A stretch of 33,963 bases of DNA from an uncultured Pseudomonadota bacterium (lineage in GTDB: Bacteria > Myxococcota_A > UBA796 > CAJQPC01). This document shows positions 1-9,600 of this stretch, one piece after another. The position numbers were made by a program, and so were the translations under genes. Within the stretch, counting starts at the first letter, position 1, and every line of letters begins with the position of its first letter. The notes under the pieces were generated by a model. That model did no database searches. It was not told where the DNA came from and saw nothing but the letters and a program-made list of their open reading frames with translations. The stretch covers positions 1-33,963 of the forward strand of contig CAJXRZ010000070.1 in the NCBI GenBank assembly GCA_913060515.1. Reading direction: 5' to 3'.

Positions 1-44
1 CACTATCCTCTTCGTCGGCAGCGTCAGATGTGTATAAGAGACAG
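1..44 (+). other. Illumina Nextera i5 adapter (not genomic)
   Basis: Bases 12-44 match the Nextera read-1 transposase adapter, ending in the mosaic end (AGATGTGTATAAGAGACAG). Bases 4-11 read TATCCTCT, the S503/N503 i5 index, and bases 1-3 (CAC) fit the end of the P5 primer. True sequence starts at 45. Translations through this stretch give the well-known adapter peptides (MCIRDR, MYKRQ, SLIHI) and should be ignored. Confidence 0.98.
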
Positions 45-722
45 GTCCTCGAAGGTGTCCCCGTCCTTGTCGGCCACTGGGCAGCCGTTGTTGGGTCCGG
101 CCACCATCGGGCATGGGTCGGTGGTATCGGGCACGCCGTCTTGGTCGTTGTCTCGATCGGGGCAGCCGTCTTTGTCCTCGAATCCGTCCAGATCCTCTGC
201 CTGTGCAGCGCACTGATCGGAGGCGTCCAGGACGCCGTCCTGGTCGTTGTCGGGATCGGGGCAGCCGTCCTGGTCCTGGAACCCGTCCTGGTCTTCCGCC
301 TCTGCTGGGCACTGGTCGTTGTCGTCGTCCAGTCCGTCGCCGTCGCTGTCACCGGTGATGTCGGGGCAGCCGTCGGTGTCCTCGTTCCCGTCAAAGTCCT
401 CGGGCTCATCCACGCAGAGGTCCTGGGTGTCCAGGATGCCGTCTCCGTCGCTGTCCACGGGAATGCAGGAGGGGGCGGTGTCCAGAGCGATCTTGCCGTT
501 GGACATGGCCACGTCCAGGTGCTCACGGGCCCGGCGCACGTCGCCCTCGTCGAACTCCACCAAGGTGAAGCTCAGGTTCGACTCGGCCATGGCCATCTCG
601 ACTGGAGTGCACTCGCGCGCCCCCAAGTTGCCAGCGGCTTGGATGACCTTTTCGGTCTCGCGAAAGTCCTTCTGGAGTACGTCTACGTTCACGCAGCCGG
701 CCAGGAAGATGAGCAGGCTCAT
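45..722 (-). CDS. Lipoprotein with DUF4398-like region and TSP3 repeats, C-terminus cut by contig end
   Basis: 226 residues are present; the stop codon lies beyond the contig end. The ATG at 722 starts a lipoprotein signal (MSLLIFLAGC, Cys10). Residues about 12-80 form a helical DUF4398-like region. From about residue 88 there are TSP3-type calcium-binding repeats (DSDGDGxxDxxDxC, DGCPDxDND). In known myxobacterial proteins this order is usually followed by an OmpA-like peptidoglycan-binding domain; that it was here is inference. The start overlaps the upstream gene's stop as ATGA, so the two are probably translationally coupled. An in-frame extension upstream to 929 is rejected because it lacks a signal peptide and would run through the neighbouring gene. 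Likely an outer-membrane lipoprotein facing the periplasm. Confidence 0.85.
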
Positions 723-1063
723 TGGTCTTCGACCCCGTCCAGATCCTTGTCCACTTCGTCGAGCATGTCGCGCCGCTCCACGTCTACGTCGCTCTCGCCG
801 TACTTGGCGATCTCTTCCGCTTGGAGCGCGTACTGGTACGCCGCCTTGGCCAGGGTCTCGCACTCCTCGAACTCGGAGCCGCCCCACTCCTCGCGCGCTT
901 TGCGCTGGTGCTCGGTGGCCATGGTCCACTCGTAAGGCGCCTTCTCGGCGGCGCCGGCCAACTCAGCGGCCTTTACGGCTTGGTTGGTTTGAACCAGGGC
1001 GACGGTGGGCTTGATGGCGATGCAGCCGGTCAGACTGGAGCCAAGAATCAGCGCGAGCAACAA
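719..1063 (-). CDS. Small DUF4398-like lipoprotein
   Basis: 114 residues, starting at TTG (1063). A strong Shine-Dalgarno (GGGAGGA, 8 bases upstream) supports this start. The N-terminus is a lipoprotein signal with the lipobox LTGC (Cys14). The body is mostly charged helix (about residues 25-90), resembling DUF4398 proteins, and it ends with one Asp-rich calcium-loop-like motif (DKDLDGVEDQ). Its stop overlaps the start of the next lipoprotein, which has the same kind of helical region plus full TSP3 repeats. The two probably act together in the envelope. Function unknown. Confidence 0.8.
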   Translation of the reverse strand: MLLALILGSSLTGCIAIKPTVALVQTNQAVKAAELAGAAEKAPYEWTMATEHQRKAREEWGGSEFEECETLAKAAYQYALQAEEIAKYGESDVDVERRDMLDEVDKDLDGVEDQ

Positions 1064-1128
1064 GGGCAGAGTCCTCCCAAAGAATGGACCTAAGGACGAT
1101 CAGACCGCGCTCTAGGCTCCAAGTCAAG

Positions 1129-3294
1129 TCAGGGGGCGCCCGGCGGCATCTCTCGGTGCACAGGGCCGCCCGATGACGCGGCGTTCTCCTCCAGCAGCTC
1201 CTCGGCGCTCGGCCCTTCCCAGGACTCGATCAAGGGGCTCAGGTCGAAGACCGCCATGAAGTAGCGCTCGGGCATCTCCCGATCTGGCAGGTTCACCTCC
1301 TGGCTGGACCAAGGCACGTAGACCGGGCCGTCGGGGACCGTGTACGCGTTGCCTGGATAGTCGAACCACTGCAGCTCGACGTGCTCCTCGGGCTCTTGCT
1401 CCAGCAGCAGCGCGAGCTGACGGACCACGTCTCGGTAGAGCAGAGCGCCGCGCTGGGGATCCAACAGGTAGTAGCCACGTTCGTGCACCACCAGGTGCCG
1501 GTAGTTTCCGGTCACGGCCAGCTTCTGGAGCTCCGCTGGGTCGATGTCCAGCACCGAGATGACCTCGGGCTTGCGGGAGATCTCGATCAGCTGGGTCTGG
1601 AGCGTGCCGTCCGGATCCGGCCGAGCCAGGTAGCGCATCCACTCCCCGGCTTCTCCTCCTCCCTCTTCCCTAAAGACCGGTGGAATCGCAGGGGTGGTCG
1701 CCCAGCTCTTGTAGACCTTTCGGCCGTGCTCGAGCTGGTAGTAGTAGAGCAAGTCCTGTTGCTGCTCGAGGGGCAGCTCGATGATGCCGGCCCGCTCAGG
1801 GGGCAGCTCCTGGTACCAATCGGGCGTGGAGAGCGCGGAGACCGAGATGGGGGCGCGCCACATGCTGGGGGCCAGAGCATCTTCGGGCACAGGACCCACC
1901 TCGAAGCGGTAGAGCACCTGGGCAAAGGTCGCGACAATGGCCAAGGCACAGACGCTGATCCGCAGGCCTCGGATGGGGACCCGGGAGAGGCCCATCGCGA
2001 CCAAGGGGACGGCGGCTACCACGGCCAGAGAGCCCATGCGGTAGGGCGCGAACATGCGGCTCATACCTGGAATCCAGCGGAACATGCCGGTCCAGGGTAG
2101 GCGCAGGACGAACCGATCTGCCAGGGTCACCACCTGGGCGCTGTCCAGGGTGCCGCCCCACTTCAGGAAGGGTCCCAGGGTGCCCACCCAGAAGACCAGA
2201 AAGACCACGGCCCAGAAGCGGCTGCGGGGGTAGAGGCCGGGCTTGAGCGCCAGAGCGGGGATGAGGCCGCCCAAGAAGAGGACCAATGGCCAGGAGCGGG
2301 GATGGCTGGGGTTGAACAAGCCGTCCATGGACCAGGAGCTGGCGATCGTTCGGTTCAGCGAGGACAGCACATTCTCCTCGTAGGTGCTGGGCCGCAGGGG
2401 AACGCTGGCGATGGTGTCGTAGCTTGGAAAGCGAAGGAAGAAGCTCAGTTCAGGGAGTTTTTGTGCCCCGCCTGCGCTGGCCCCAGCTTCGCCCAGCGCG
2501 TAGGGCAGGAAGAAGAAGCCGCCGACTACAAAGGCGCTGAGGATCAAGGTACCGAGCCAAGGCAGGTGCCGCCGCATCTGGGCCATGCGGCCGCGGTGAC
2601 GCCAGAGCAGATCCAGGCCATAGAGGCCAAAGGCCATGCCGGCGAAGAGCCCGTAGAACCAGTACCAGGCGCCGCAGAGTCCGAGAAGTAGGCCGGCGAT
2701 CACGCCGTGAGAGACCTTTGTGCTGCGCTCGGCGCGGTCCAGAGCGATGGGAAAGAGCAGCACCCACCAGATCAGCACTTGGCGAAGGCCCGAGCCGTGG
2801 ATGTCCTGCAGGCTCAAGGGGTTGATCACCGCCACCAGACCGCCCACCAGGGCTGCAGAGCGCGACCAGGTCAGGCTGCGGGCCAAGGCATAGCCGCACA
2901 GGCCGTTGCCGATCAGGATGGCGAAGACCTTCAGGTTGTAGTGGGCAGGCAGCGCGACCAGCTTGGACAGAGGCCAAGAGATCAGCAGCACATCCAGGAT
3001 GTTTCCGGTCTCTGGATAGCGGCCCAAAGACAAGAAGGTCAGCGTCTTCTCGCCCAAGCCCATCTGGGTGTCGTCCAGGACCGCTTGGGCTTCTGTGAAG
3101 TGCCAGCCATAGCGCCAGAGCCAGCCGCCCAGCTCCCCGCCGCCGATGATGACCTCGTCCATGTGCATCACCGCCGGCCAGGTCATGGCGCTGGCGGCCA
3201 GCAGATAGAGCAGAGTTGCGGCCAGGACCTCGGCTGCGAGGGTGGCGATGCGCTGGACTTGTGGGGGGACTTGCAAGAGCGGATCCAAGCGCAT
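1129..3294 (-). CDS. Polytopic membrane protein, GT-C glycosyltransferase-like
   Basis: 721 residues from the ATG at 3294; a TTG at 3312 would add six residues but has no ribosome site. The first about 460 residues hold some ten or more hydrophobic segments; the rest is a soluble domain, probably periplasmic. The N-terminal membrane helix ends in TWPAV and is followed by an Asp/Glu-containing loop and later WYWFYGLFAG. The protein at 4861-6627 repeats this plan (LTWPAV, then NFYYGLFG), so the two are distant paralogs. The architecture suggests a GT-C transferase using a polyprenyl-phosphate sugar. I cannot assign donor or acceptor, and no classic PMT motif is obvious. Transcribed divergently from another GT-C-like gene. 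Confidence 0.8.
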   Translation of the reverse strand: MRLDPLLQVPPQVQRIATLAAEVLAATLLYLLAASAMTWPAVMHMDEVIIGGGELGGWLWRYGWHFTEAQAVLDDTQMGLGEKTLTFLSLGRYPETGNILDVLLISWPLSKLVALPAHYNLKVFAILIGNGLCGYALARSLTWSRSAALVGGLVAVINPLSLQDIHGSGLRQVLIWWVLLFPIALDRAERSTKVSHGVIAGLLLGLCGAWYWFYGLFAGMAFGLYGLDLLWRHRGRMAQMRRHLPWLGTLILSAFVVGGFFFLPYALGEAGASAGGAQKLPELSFFLRFPSYDTIASVPLRPSTYEENVLSSLNRTIASSWSMDGLFNPSHPRSWPLVLFLGGLIPALALKPGLYPRSRFWAVVFLVFWVGTLGPFLKWGGTLDSAQVVTLADRFVLRLPWTGMFRWIPGMSRMFAPYRMGSLAVVAAVPLVAMGLSRVPIRGLRISVCALAIVATFAQVLYRFEVGPVPEDALAPSMWRAPISVSALSTPDWYQELPPERAGIIELPLEQQQDLLYYYQLEHGRKVYKSWATTPAIPPVFREEGGGEAGEWMRYLARPDPDGTLQTQLIEISRKPEVISVLDIDPAELQKLAVTGNYRHLVVHERGYYLLDPQRGALLYRDVVRQLALLLEQEPEEHVELQWFDYPGNAYTVPDGPVYVPWSSQEVNLPDREMPERYFMAVFDLSPLIESWEGPSAEELLEENAASSGGPVHREMPPGAP

Positions 3295-3347
3295 GGGCAC
3301 CGCTCTGGTCAACCGGTGTACGCTTGGCGCCCTGGATGTGACGCGAC

Positions 3348-4982
3348 GTGGGCAAGCCGAATGAAGAGAGCGCTGGAGCGGTGTCTCCGCTGAAGCGGTG
3401 GCGCCCTGTGCTCGCCTGCATCGTGCTCCTGGGGCTGATCTTGGGCCTGCGATCCAAGCTTGAGTTGGTCCTGCCTTTGGGCTCGGATGCCGCCATGTGG
3501 GGCTTGTCGGCCATGGGACTGCTGGAGGGCGAGCTGCCCCAGGTCGCCCCTGTCTTTCCGGCCTTGGTGGCCTTCAGCTCAGGGCTCAGCGGCTTGCCGG
3601 TGTGGCGTGTCGGGTCTCTGGTCTCAGCGCTCGCTGCGGCGGGGCTGCCGGTGCTGGTCTTTGTGGCCAGTCGAGACCTGGGTGCGGGGCGCTGGCCTGC
3701 TCTGGCTGCGGGGGCTCTCTCTCTTCTGCTGCCCGATGTCGCGGTCTTTGCCTTTCAACTACAGCCCGACGCTCTGGCCGCGCTGCTCTTGGTCACCAGT
3801 GCCTGGCTGGGTGTGCGCTGGGAGCGGGCCCAGAGCCGAAAGACCCTGATTCAGTGGCTGGTCTGTTTGCTGCTCTTGGGGCTGACCCGTGAGCATGGTC
3901 AGGTGCTCTTGGCCGGTCTGCCGGTCTACTTCCTTGCCCGGAACAAGCCCCTCTGGGCCCTTGGTTTTGTGCTCGTCTGTTTGCTTCTGCTCGCTGTCCT
4001 CGTTCGAGGGGGCGCGCTGCATGTGTTGCCGGAGCGCATCGCTCAGCCTCTGCTGGAGAGTCCCCTTGGTGCGGGGCAAGGATCGGCACCCCACTTCTAC
4101 TCCGAGCTCAACAGCGCCAGACGGGAGGGGCAGCAGCTCTGGACCCAAGGTCGCGTCCTTCCGGTGCTGGCCTTCAACCTCAAGCACCTGTTGAGCCGCC
4201 ACGTGGACAACCTGGCCATTGTCTTGCTGGGGGCGGTGGGCTTTGGGACGCTGGCGCGCCGTGAAGGTGTGGGTGCCGCGGGCCTGTTCACCCTGCTGCC
4301 CGCCGTGGTCATCCTCTTGCTCTGGTCCAACCAGCGTCACAGCGCCGTGCTCTTGCCCGTGGGACTGCTGGGAATCGCCTGTGGTGTGCGTGCGCTCCGG
4401 GCTTGGGCGCCTCCCGCTGGGGCGGTCTTCATCGGCCTCTCTCTGGTGGCCGGTGGCTGGTCCGTGCGCGATGCCGGTCCGGTGGCCAAGCGACTCGTCG
4501 GCGCGGCCCATCACGCCCGCCAGGTGCAGACCTTGGCTGGATGGCTGGCGGAGTACCCTGGGGAGTGGATGCTGGGGGGCTTGGACAATGAGCCCAACCT
4601 CTTCTTGGCTTGGCCCCGGGTCGCTCTGGAGCGCAGCGAGTGTTTGGTCGAGGATCCCGGGCCGCTCTGGCGCACCCTCTGGTTGGCTCCAGCCGGCGTG
4701 ATGCCGGGGGAGTGGGAGCAGCTCCATCAACAAGGGCCCACAGCGGTCTACGCCTTGCGCAGCGACGCACCTAAGCCCTGCAGCGAGAAGGCCCTGCCTG
4801 GCGGTCCCCTCTACACCAAGGCCGGACAGTCCGCCGAGTTCAGCTGTGCCACGCCTCTGCTCAGCGAGGCCCAGCGTCGCCAGCGGCTTCGAGGCTGCCA
4901 GTCTGGGGGACCTGCACCTGGTAGACCGCCACCCCATTCTCCCGGTGGGGGACACCGAAAAGGCCCTCCAGGACCGCGCTGA
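3348..4982 (+). CDS. Polytopic membrane protein, GT-C/GT39-like
   Basis: 544 residues from a GTG at 3348; the ribosome site is weak and the start uncertain. A first membrane helix (about residues 20-36) is followed by a short loop with SDAAMWG, reminiscent of the acidic first loop of GT39 glycosyltransferases. Roughly ten more helices run to about residue 385, then a soluble tail. The last about 40 residues (rich in Pro, Gly and Arg) lie antisense to the C-terminus of the converging gene and look like read-out of opposite-strand code rather than a folded domain. Probably a membrane glycosyltransferase acting on lipid-linked sugar; the substrate is unknown. Confidence 0.75.
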   Translation: MGKPNEESAGAVSPLKRWRPVLACIVLLGLILGLRSKLELVLPLGSDAAMWGLSAMGLLEGELPQVAPVFPALVAFSSGLSGLPVWRVGSLVSALAAAGLPVLVFVASRDLGAGRWPALAAGALSLLLPDVAVFAFQLQPDALAALLLVTSAWLGVRWERAQSRKTLIQWLVCLLLLGLTREHGQVLLAGLPVYFLARNKPLWALGFVLVCLLLLAVLVRGGALHVLPERIAQPLLESPLGAGQGSAPHFYSELNSARREGQQLWTQGRVLPVLAFNLKHLLSRHVDNLAIVLLGAVGFGTLARREGVGAAGLFTLLPAVVILLLWSNQRHSAVLLPVGLLGIACGVRALRAWAPPAGAVFIGLSLVAGGWSVRDAGPVAKRLVGAAHHARQVQTLAGWLAEYPGEWMLGGLDNEPNLFLAWPRVALERSECLVEDPGPLWRTLWLAPAGVMPGEWEQLHQQGPTAVYALRSDAPKPCSEKALPGGPLYTKAGQSAEFSCATPLLSEAQRRQRLRGCQSGGPAPGRPPPHSPGGGHRKGPPGPR

Positions 4983-6627
4983 CCATCTCCAGCTTGGGCG
5001 TCAGGTAGAGCTGCTCGTGCACCACCACGGTGCCGTATCCTTCGGCCTGCAGACGCCGTGCGCCGCTCACCAACTCCAGCTCGGGCAGCTGGCGCGGCAG
5101 GCTCAGCACATAGGCCGACTCGATGCGCACCATCAGATCCGTCAAAGGGTTGCCCGCAAGGGTCGCCGGCACCGGCTCATTGAGGCCGTAGGGCACCGGC
5201 TGGCCATGGCCCGTTTGGTACCAGGTGTAGACCGCGCGCTCCAGGTTGGGAACGGTGATGGGGAGGTCGAGTACGGCCCCTTGGGAGAGCCCGGCGTAGG
5301 CGCTTGGAATTTGGGCATCGCAGCGGGGCAAGGGCCAGACCGCAGGCGAGGCCAGGGTGACCTCGCTGAGGACCATCAGGCCCAGGATCCCGGCGATGGC
5401 CGGCCGCGGCAAGGTGGGCCAGCGACGTGACAATGCTTGGGCGCCAAGACCCGCCATCATGCCCAACCCCAAGGTCGCGGGGACCACGAATCGGAAGGGA
5501 TGGGAGATGCGTGAGAAGAGGGGGAAGGCTTGGAAGAAGGCCAAGAAAGGCAGCGGAATCCGGTGGCCGTTCCAGGTGGCGTACTCGCCCCCCACGTGCA
5601 GGTAGGGGCCCAGGGCGAAGAGCAGGAAGACCACCGCCAAGGCCACCCACAAGCCCAAGCTGCGTTTCGGACGGGAGGCGAGCAAGCCCACCGCCGCCAA
5701 GGCCAGACTGACCCAGCCCAGGTAGGTGACGATGAGCAGGTCCTCGCCGTACTGGGCCTTCAGATCCGGGCTGTAGTGCTTGCCCGGCCGGAACATCGAG
5801 ACCACGTCGGTGATGTTGTGGTTGACCAGGCTGGCCCAGACGAACTCGGGATCTCGGTCCACCAGAGCATCGGGCGCATCCATGGACTGGCTGAGGACGA
5901 AGAGCACGGGCAGCACGAGCAGCGCGTACAAGGCCACGCTGCCGCCAAGGGCCAGACCAAAGCCCTTCCAGCCGGTGCGTAGTGGCTCCGAGATGGCACG
6001 GTGAAGCACCACAACCACCGAAAGCACGATGCCGAAGAGGCCGTAGTAGAAGTTGGCCACAGAGCAGAGGGCCAGGGCCGCACCCATCGCCAGAGCGCGT
6101 CCCAAGCTGGGCCGGTCCAACATGCGCAGGAGCAGCAGCAGATACAGCGGTAGAAAGCCGGCGTTTAGGGTCTCGGTGATCCCGTTGTAGGCCTGTCCCA
6201 AGAGGTGGGCCGAGGCCGCGAAGATCACGCCGGGCACCCACGCCAACCATTCGTCGTCCAGCACCCGTCTGCCCAGGGCCCAGGCGCCGATGCCGTTGCA
6301 GAAGAAGGCGAAGATCACGGCGAGGTTCAGGGCAGCGGGCACCCCGGCCAGGGCTTGAATGGGCCAGGTCCAGAGCGCGTTGAAGCTGTCGATGAAGAAG
6401 AGGGCGCCGCCCTGTGGGTGGTCCAGGAGGGCCGTGCGAAGCGGGAGTTGACCCTGACCCAGGGAGTCAGCGACCCACCAGAAGCCCCAGGCGTGGTTCC
6501 AGGTGTCGTTTCCGGGGTGTCCCAACATGCTGCCGCGTAGATCCAGCACAGCAGGCCATGTCAGGAGCAAGGCCAAGGCCAGAGCGATGGCCACATGGGG
6601 ACCCAGTCGGCGCCCGAGTCCTTTCAC
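4861..6627 (-). CDS. Polytopic membrane protein, GT-C glycosyltransferase-like
   Basis: 588 residues from a GTG at 6627. The start overlaps the stop of the upstream kinase gene as GTGA, implying translational coupling. The N-terminus is one long hydrophobic helix ending in LTWPAV, then a loop with GHPGNDTWNHAWG, then about ten helices to around residue 410, and a soluble C-terminal domain. Its plan matches the protein at 1129-3294 (same TWPAV and YYGLFG features), so they are likely divergent paralogs. Inferred role: transfer of sugar or a similar group from a lipid carrier on the periplasmic face. The 3' end overlaps the converging gene by 122 bases. Confidence 0.8.
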   Translation of the reverse strand: MKGLGRRLGPHVAIALALALLLTWPAVLDLRGSMLGHPGNDTWNHAWGFWWVADSLGQGQLPLRTALLDHPQGGALFFIDSFNALWTWPIQALAGVPAALNLAVIFAFFCNGIGAWALGRRVLDDEWLAWVPGVIFAASAHLLGQAYNGITETLNAGFLPLYLLLLLRMLDRPSLGRALAMGAALALCSVANFYYGLFGIVLSVVVVLHRAISEPLRTGWKGFGLALGGSVALYALLVLPVLFVLSQSMDAPDALVDRDPEFVWASLVNHNITDVVSMFRPGKHYSPDLKAQYGEDLLIVTYLGWVSLALAAVGLLASRPKRSLGLWVALAVVFLLFALGPYLHVGGEYATWNGHRIPLPFLAFFQAFPLFSRISHPFRFVVPATLGLGMMAGLGAQALSRRWPTLPRPAIAGILGLMVLSEVTLASPAVWPLPRCDAQIPSAYAGLSQGAVLDLPITVPNLERAVYTWYQTGHGQPVPYGLNEPVPATLAGNPLTDLMVRIESAYVLSLPRQLPELELVSGARRLQAEGYGTVVVHEQLYLTPKLEMVSAVLEGLFGVPHRENGVAVYQVQVPQTGSLEAAGDAGPR

Positions 6628-9600
6628 AGAGCCGCCAGAAGGTTGTTGGCCCGGGCCATACCGGGTGCGTCTTCCAGGCCAGTGTATTGGGCCAAGGCCA
6701 GCTCAGCGGCCAATCTTGCCAAGCGTGCCCGTCCCGCCTCTTTGCACAGTGCAGCGCAGCGCAAGGCTGGCCAGGCGTTGTCCGGATCCAGATCGCCGTG
6801 CTGGGCAAAACCGTCGGCGGCCAGGCCCAGGCGCTCCTCCACCAGGTACCAGTCTTGGTCCTTGGCGGCGCACCAAGCCATACAAACCAGGATGCCGGGG
6901 GTGAGCTGGGGCAGTGCGTAGCGCTCGCAGTCCGCCAGGGCGACGGCGCAAGACTGGCGGGCCAAGCCCAAGTCGCCCAGTCGGATGCCCAAGAGTCCCA
7001 GGTTCAACCGTGGGTAGACCCCGCCGTAGGAGCCGATGGCGTCGGTCATCTCCGCCGCCTCCTCGTAGAGCAGCCGGGCGTCTGCCAGGCGACCGGAGAG
7101 GCGTGCCTGTTCCCCCATGTCGTTGAGCACGTTGGCCAGGGAGATGCCCAAGCCGCCCTCACGGGCCTCATTCAAGGCCTCGGAGAGCACCTGTTGGGCT
7201 TGATTCAGATCGCCGCGCGCCCGGTGGACGGCGGCCAGACTGCGCAAGATGCTGGCCCGGTCTCGGGTGGACCGGCCTTGGGCGTTGTTGTCGTAGGCGG
7301 CCCACATGCCGACCGCGCGCTCCAGGAGCTGCACCGCTTGGTCCCAGTTTCTCTGCTGCCTGGCCACGTCCGAGAGCCCGAAGATGCTCTCCATCTCCAA
7401 GGCCTCCAGGCCTTCCGCGGCACACAGGCTGCGGGCTTGCTCAAAGATCCGGCGGGCCATCTTGATCTGGCCCTGCTGGCGGTAGCACTCGCCTTTCCGT
7501 GTCAGGGTGCTGGCCGCCAGGGCTGCGATGCCCAGGTCCCGTGACTGGGTCAGTGCGCTGTTGAGCAGGGTGATGGCGTCCTCGAAGTTGCCGAGGTGGC
7601 GCATGAAGGAGGCCCTGTACAAGCAGGCCTGGATGCGCTCCGACTGGTGCAGCTCTGGAGGCAGTTGCTCCAAGGTCTGCTCCAGCAGGGTCAGGATGGC
7701 CAAGCTGCGGGAGGGGTCGGTTCCGAATCGGGCGAGCCCACCGGCCAACGCCAAGGTCTGGGCGGCCAGGGACAGGTCGCCTGCTGCCAGCAGGTGTTTG
7801 GCGCGGCGCAAGTCTTCGCTCTGGGCGCCCAGGTAGGCCGCGCATCGGCGGTGGTGGTCCGCAGCGCGCCCGGCCTCGGCTGCCTCTTTGAGCAGAGACT
7901 CGGGCAGCAGGCTGTGTACGAACTGCCAGCCTCCGGGCCAAGGCAGGGCCAGCTCCCGCTCCAGGAGCGCGTCTCTGAGCTCGGCAAGCTTGGCCTGGGG
8001 CGGGGCGACAGCTTCCCATTCGGCCTCGGAGACCTGGTGACCGAGGGTGGCCGCCAGCTCCAGTGCGAGCCGCTCATACTCCCCCAAGACGGGTAGGCGC
8101 TGTTCCCACAGGCTGGGCAGGTCGTGGGGGATCTCCATCCCTTGGTCGCGGAGGGCGAAACCCTGCGGCCCTTGGACCAGCTTGTGCTGCTCCACCAGGC
8201 TGCCCAGGGTCTGCACCGCCATCAGCGGATTGCCCTGGCAGCGCATGGCCAGATCCTGGCGAAGCTCGGGGTCCAAGAGCAGCATGCCGTCGATCAGATC
8301 TTCGGTCTGGTACGCGTCCAGTGGCGCGATCTCTTGGGCTCGAAAGCGATTGGAGTCCAGCAAGCGGTCCAGCTGGGCCTCTCGCAGGGGGGACATCTCG
8401 TCTTGACGCAGGGTCATCACCAGGAAGACAGGCAGGTCTTCCACCCGCTCGATCAGGCCCAGAGCCACGGGCAAGGCCTCCTCGCTCCATTGAATGTCCT
8501 CGAGCACCAGGAGAACAGGTCGATCCTGCAGGGCCAAGAGTCGGGCCAAGATGCCCACCCGAATCTTGAGGGGGAGCTGTAGGGCTTGCTCGGGCTGAAT
8601 CCATTGGGCCAAGGCCTTGGACTCGTAGGGGTTGGTGCCCAGGGTCGCCAGGGCTTGGGCGATGTGGTGTTCGGGCTCATCGAGTCCCACAACGGAGAAG
8701 TGTCGGGCCAAGGCGCCGGGGATTCCCTCGTCCAGTGCGCCAATGGGGCTGTGGCTGGCCCGAAGCACCACCGCTGCGCCCGCTGCGTGGGCTTGTTCCT
8801 GGATCCAAGTCGCCAGGTGAGACTTGCCCACCCCAGCGGGGCCTTCCAACAACACCCCGTGGACCTTGCGGTGCAGGTGTACCCGCCGCAGGCCATCCCA
8901 GAGCAGCTTCTGCTGATCTTCCCGGCCTACCATCGGCACCCGACGCTGGGCGAAGAGACCCAGGCCCAAGCCGCGTACCAGTCCTGGCCCATGCGAGGCC
9001 ATTGGACCTTCCGGGAAGGGCGCCGGTGTCAGCGGCGCCGCCGCCACATGAGAGAGGGCCGGCATGCCCGGTGCCCAGGTCTCGGGTGCCGCCGCCCACA
9101 CCTGTGGTTGGCGGGGTGGACCCAGGCGAAGCAGGGAGTCCAAGGCGTCTGCGGCGAAGGAGAAGCGCTCGGCCGGGCTCTTGATCAGCATGCGCCGCAG
9201 CCAGGGTTCCAGGCCACGGGGAACATCCAGGATCGCCCGGAAGTTTGGAGGATCCTGGTTGAGGTGAGCTTGGCGCAGCATGTTGGGGTCGCTGGAGACG
9301 AATGGCGGTTTGCTGGTGCAGAGTTCCCAGGTCAGTGCGCCCACGGCGTACAGGTCGGTCCATGGGCCGTAAGCGCGCCAGTTCCCCATCAGCTGCTCGG
9401 GGGCCATGTAGGCGGGCGTCCCCTCGATGGCGTGGCGACCCTCTGCGCTGCCGAGGGCGTGTGCCAGGCCAAAGTCCGCCAGGATGGCCTCGGCGGTCTC
9501 GCTGAGCAGCACGTTGCCTGGCTTGATGTCCAGGTGCACCACCCCACGGGCGTGGGCGTGGGCCAGGGCGCTCAAGATGTCGGCCAACATGCCCTGCATG

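Noticed and set aside
45-480. Tandem DNA repeats resembling a CRISPR array
   Set aside because: The periodicity comes from Asp-rich TSP3 protein repeats in frame; there are no constant repeats with unique spacers. The same applies to 29100-29880.
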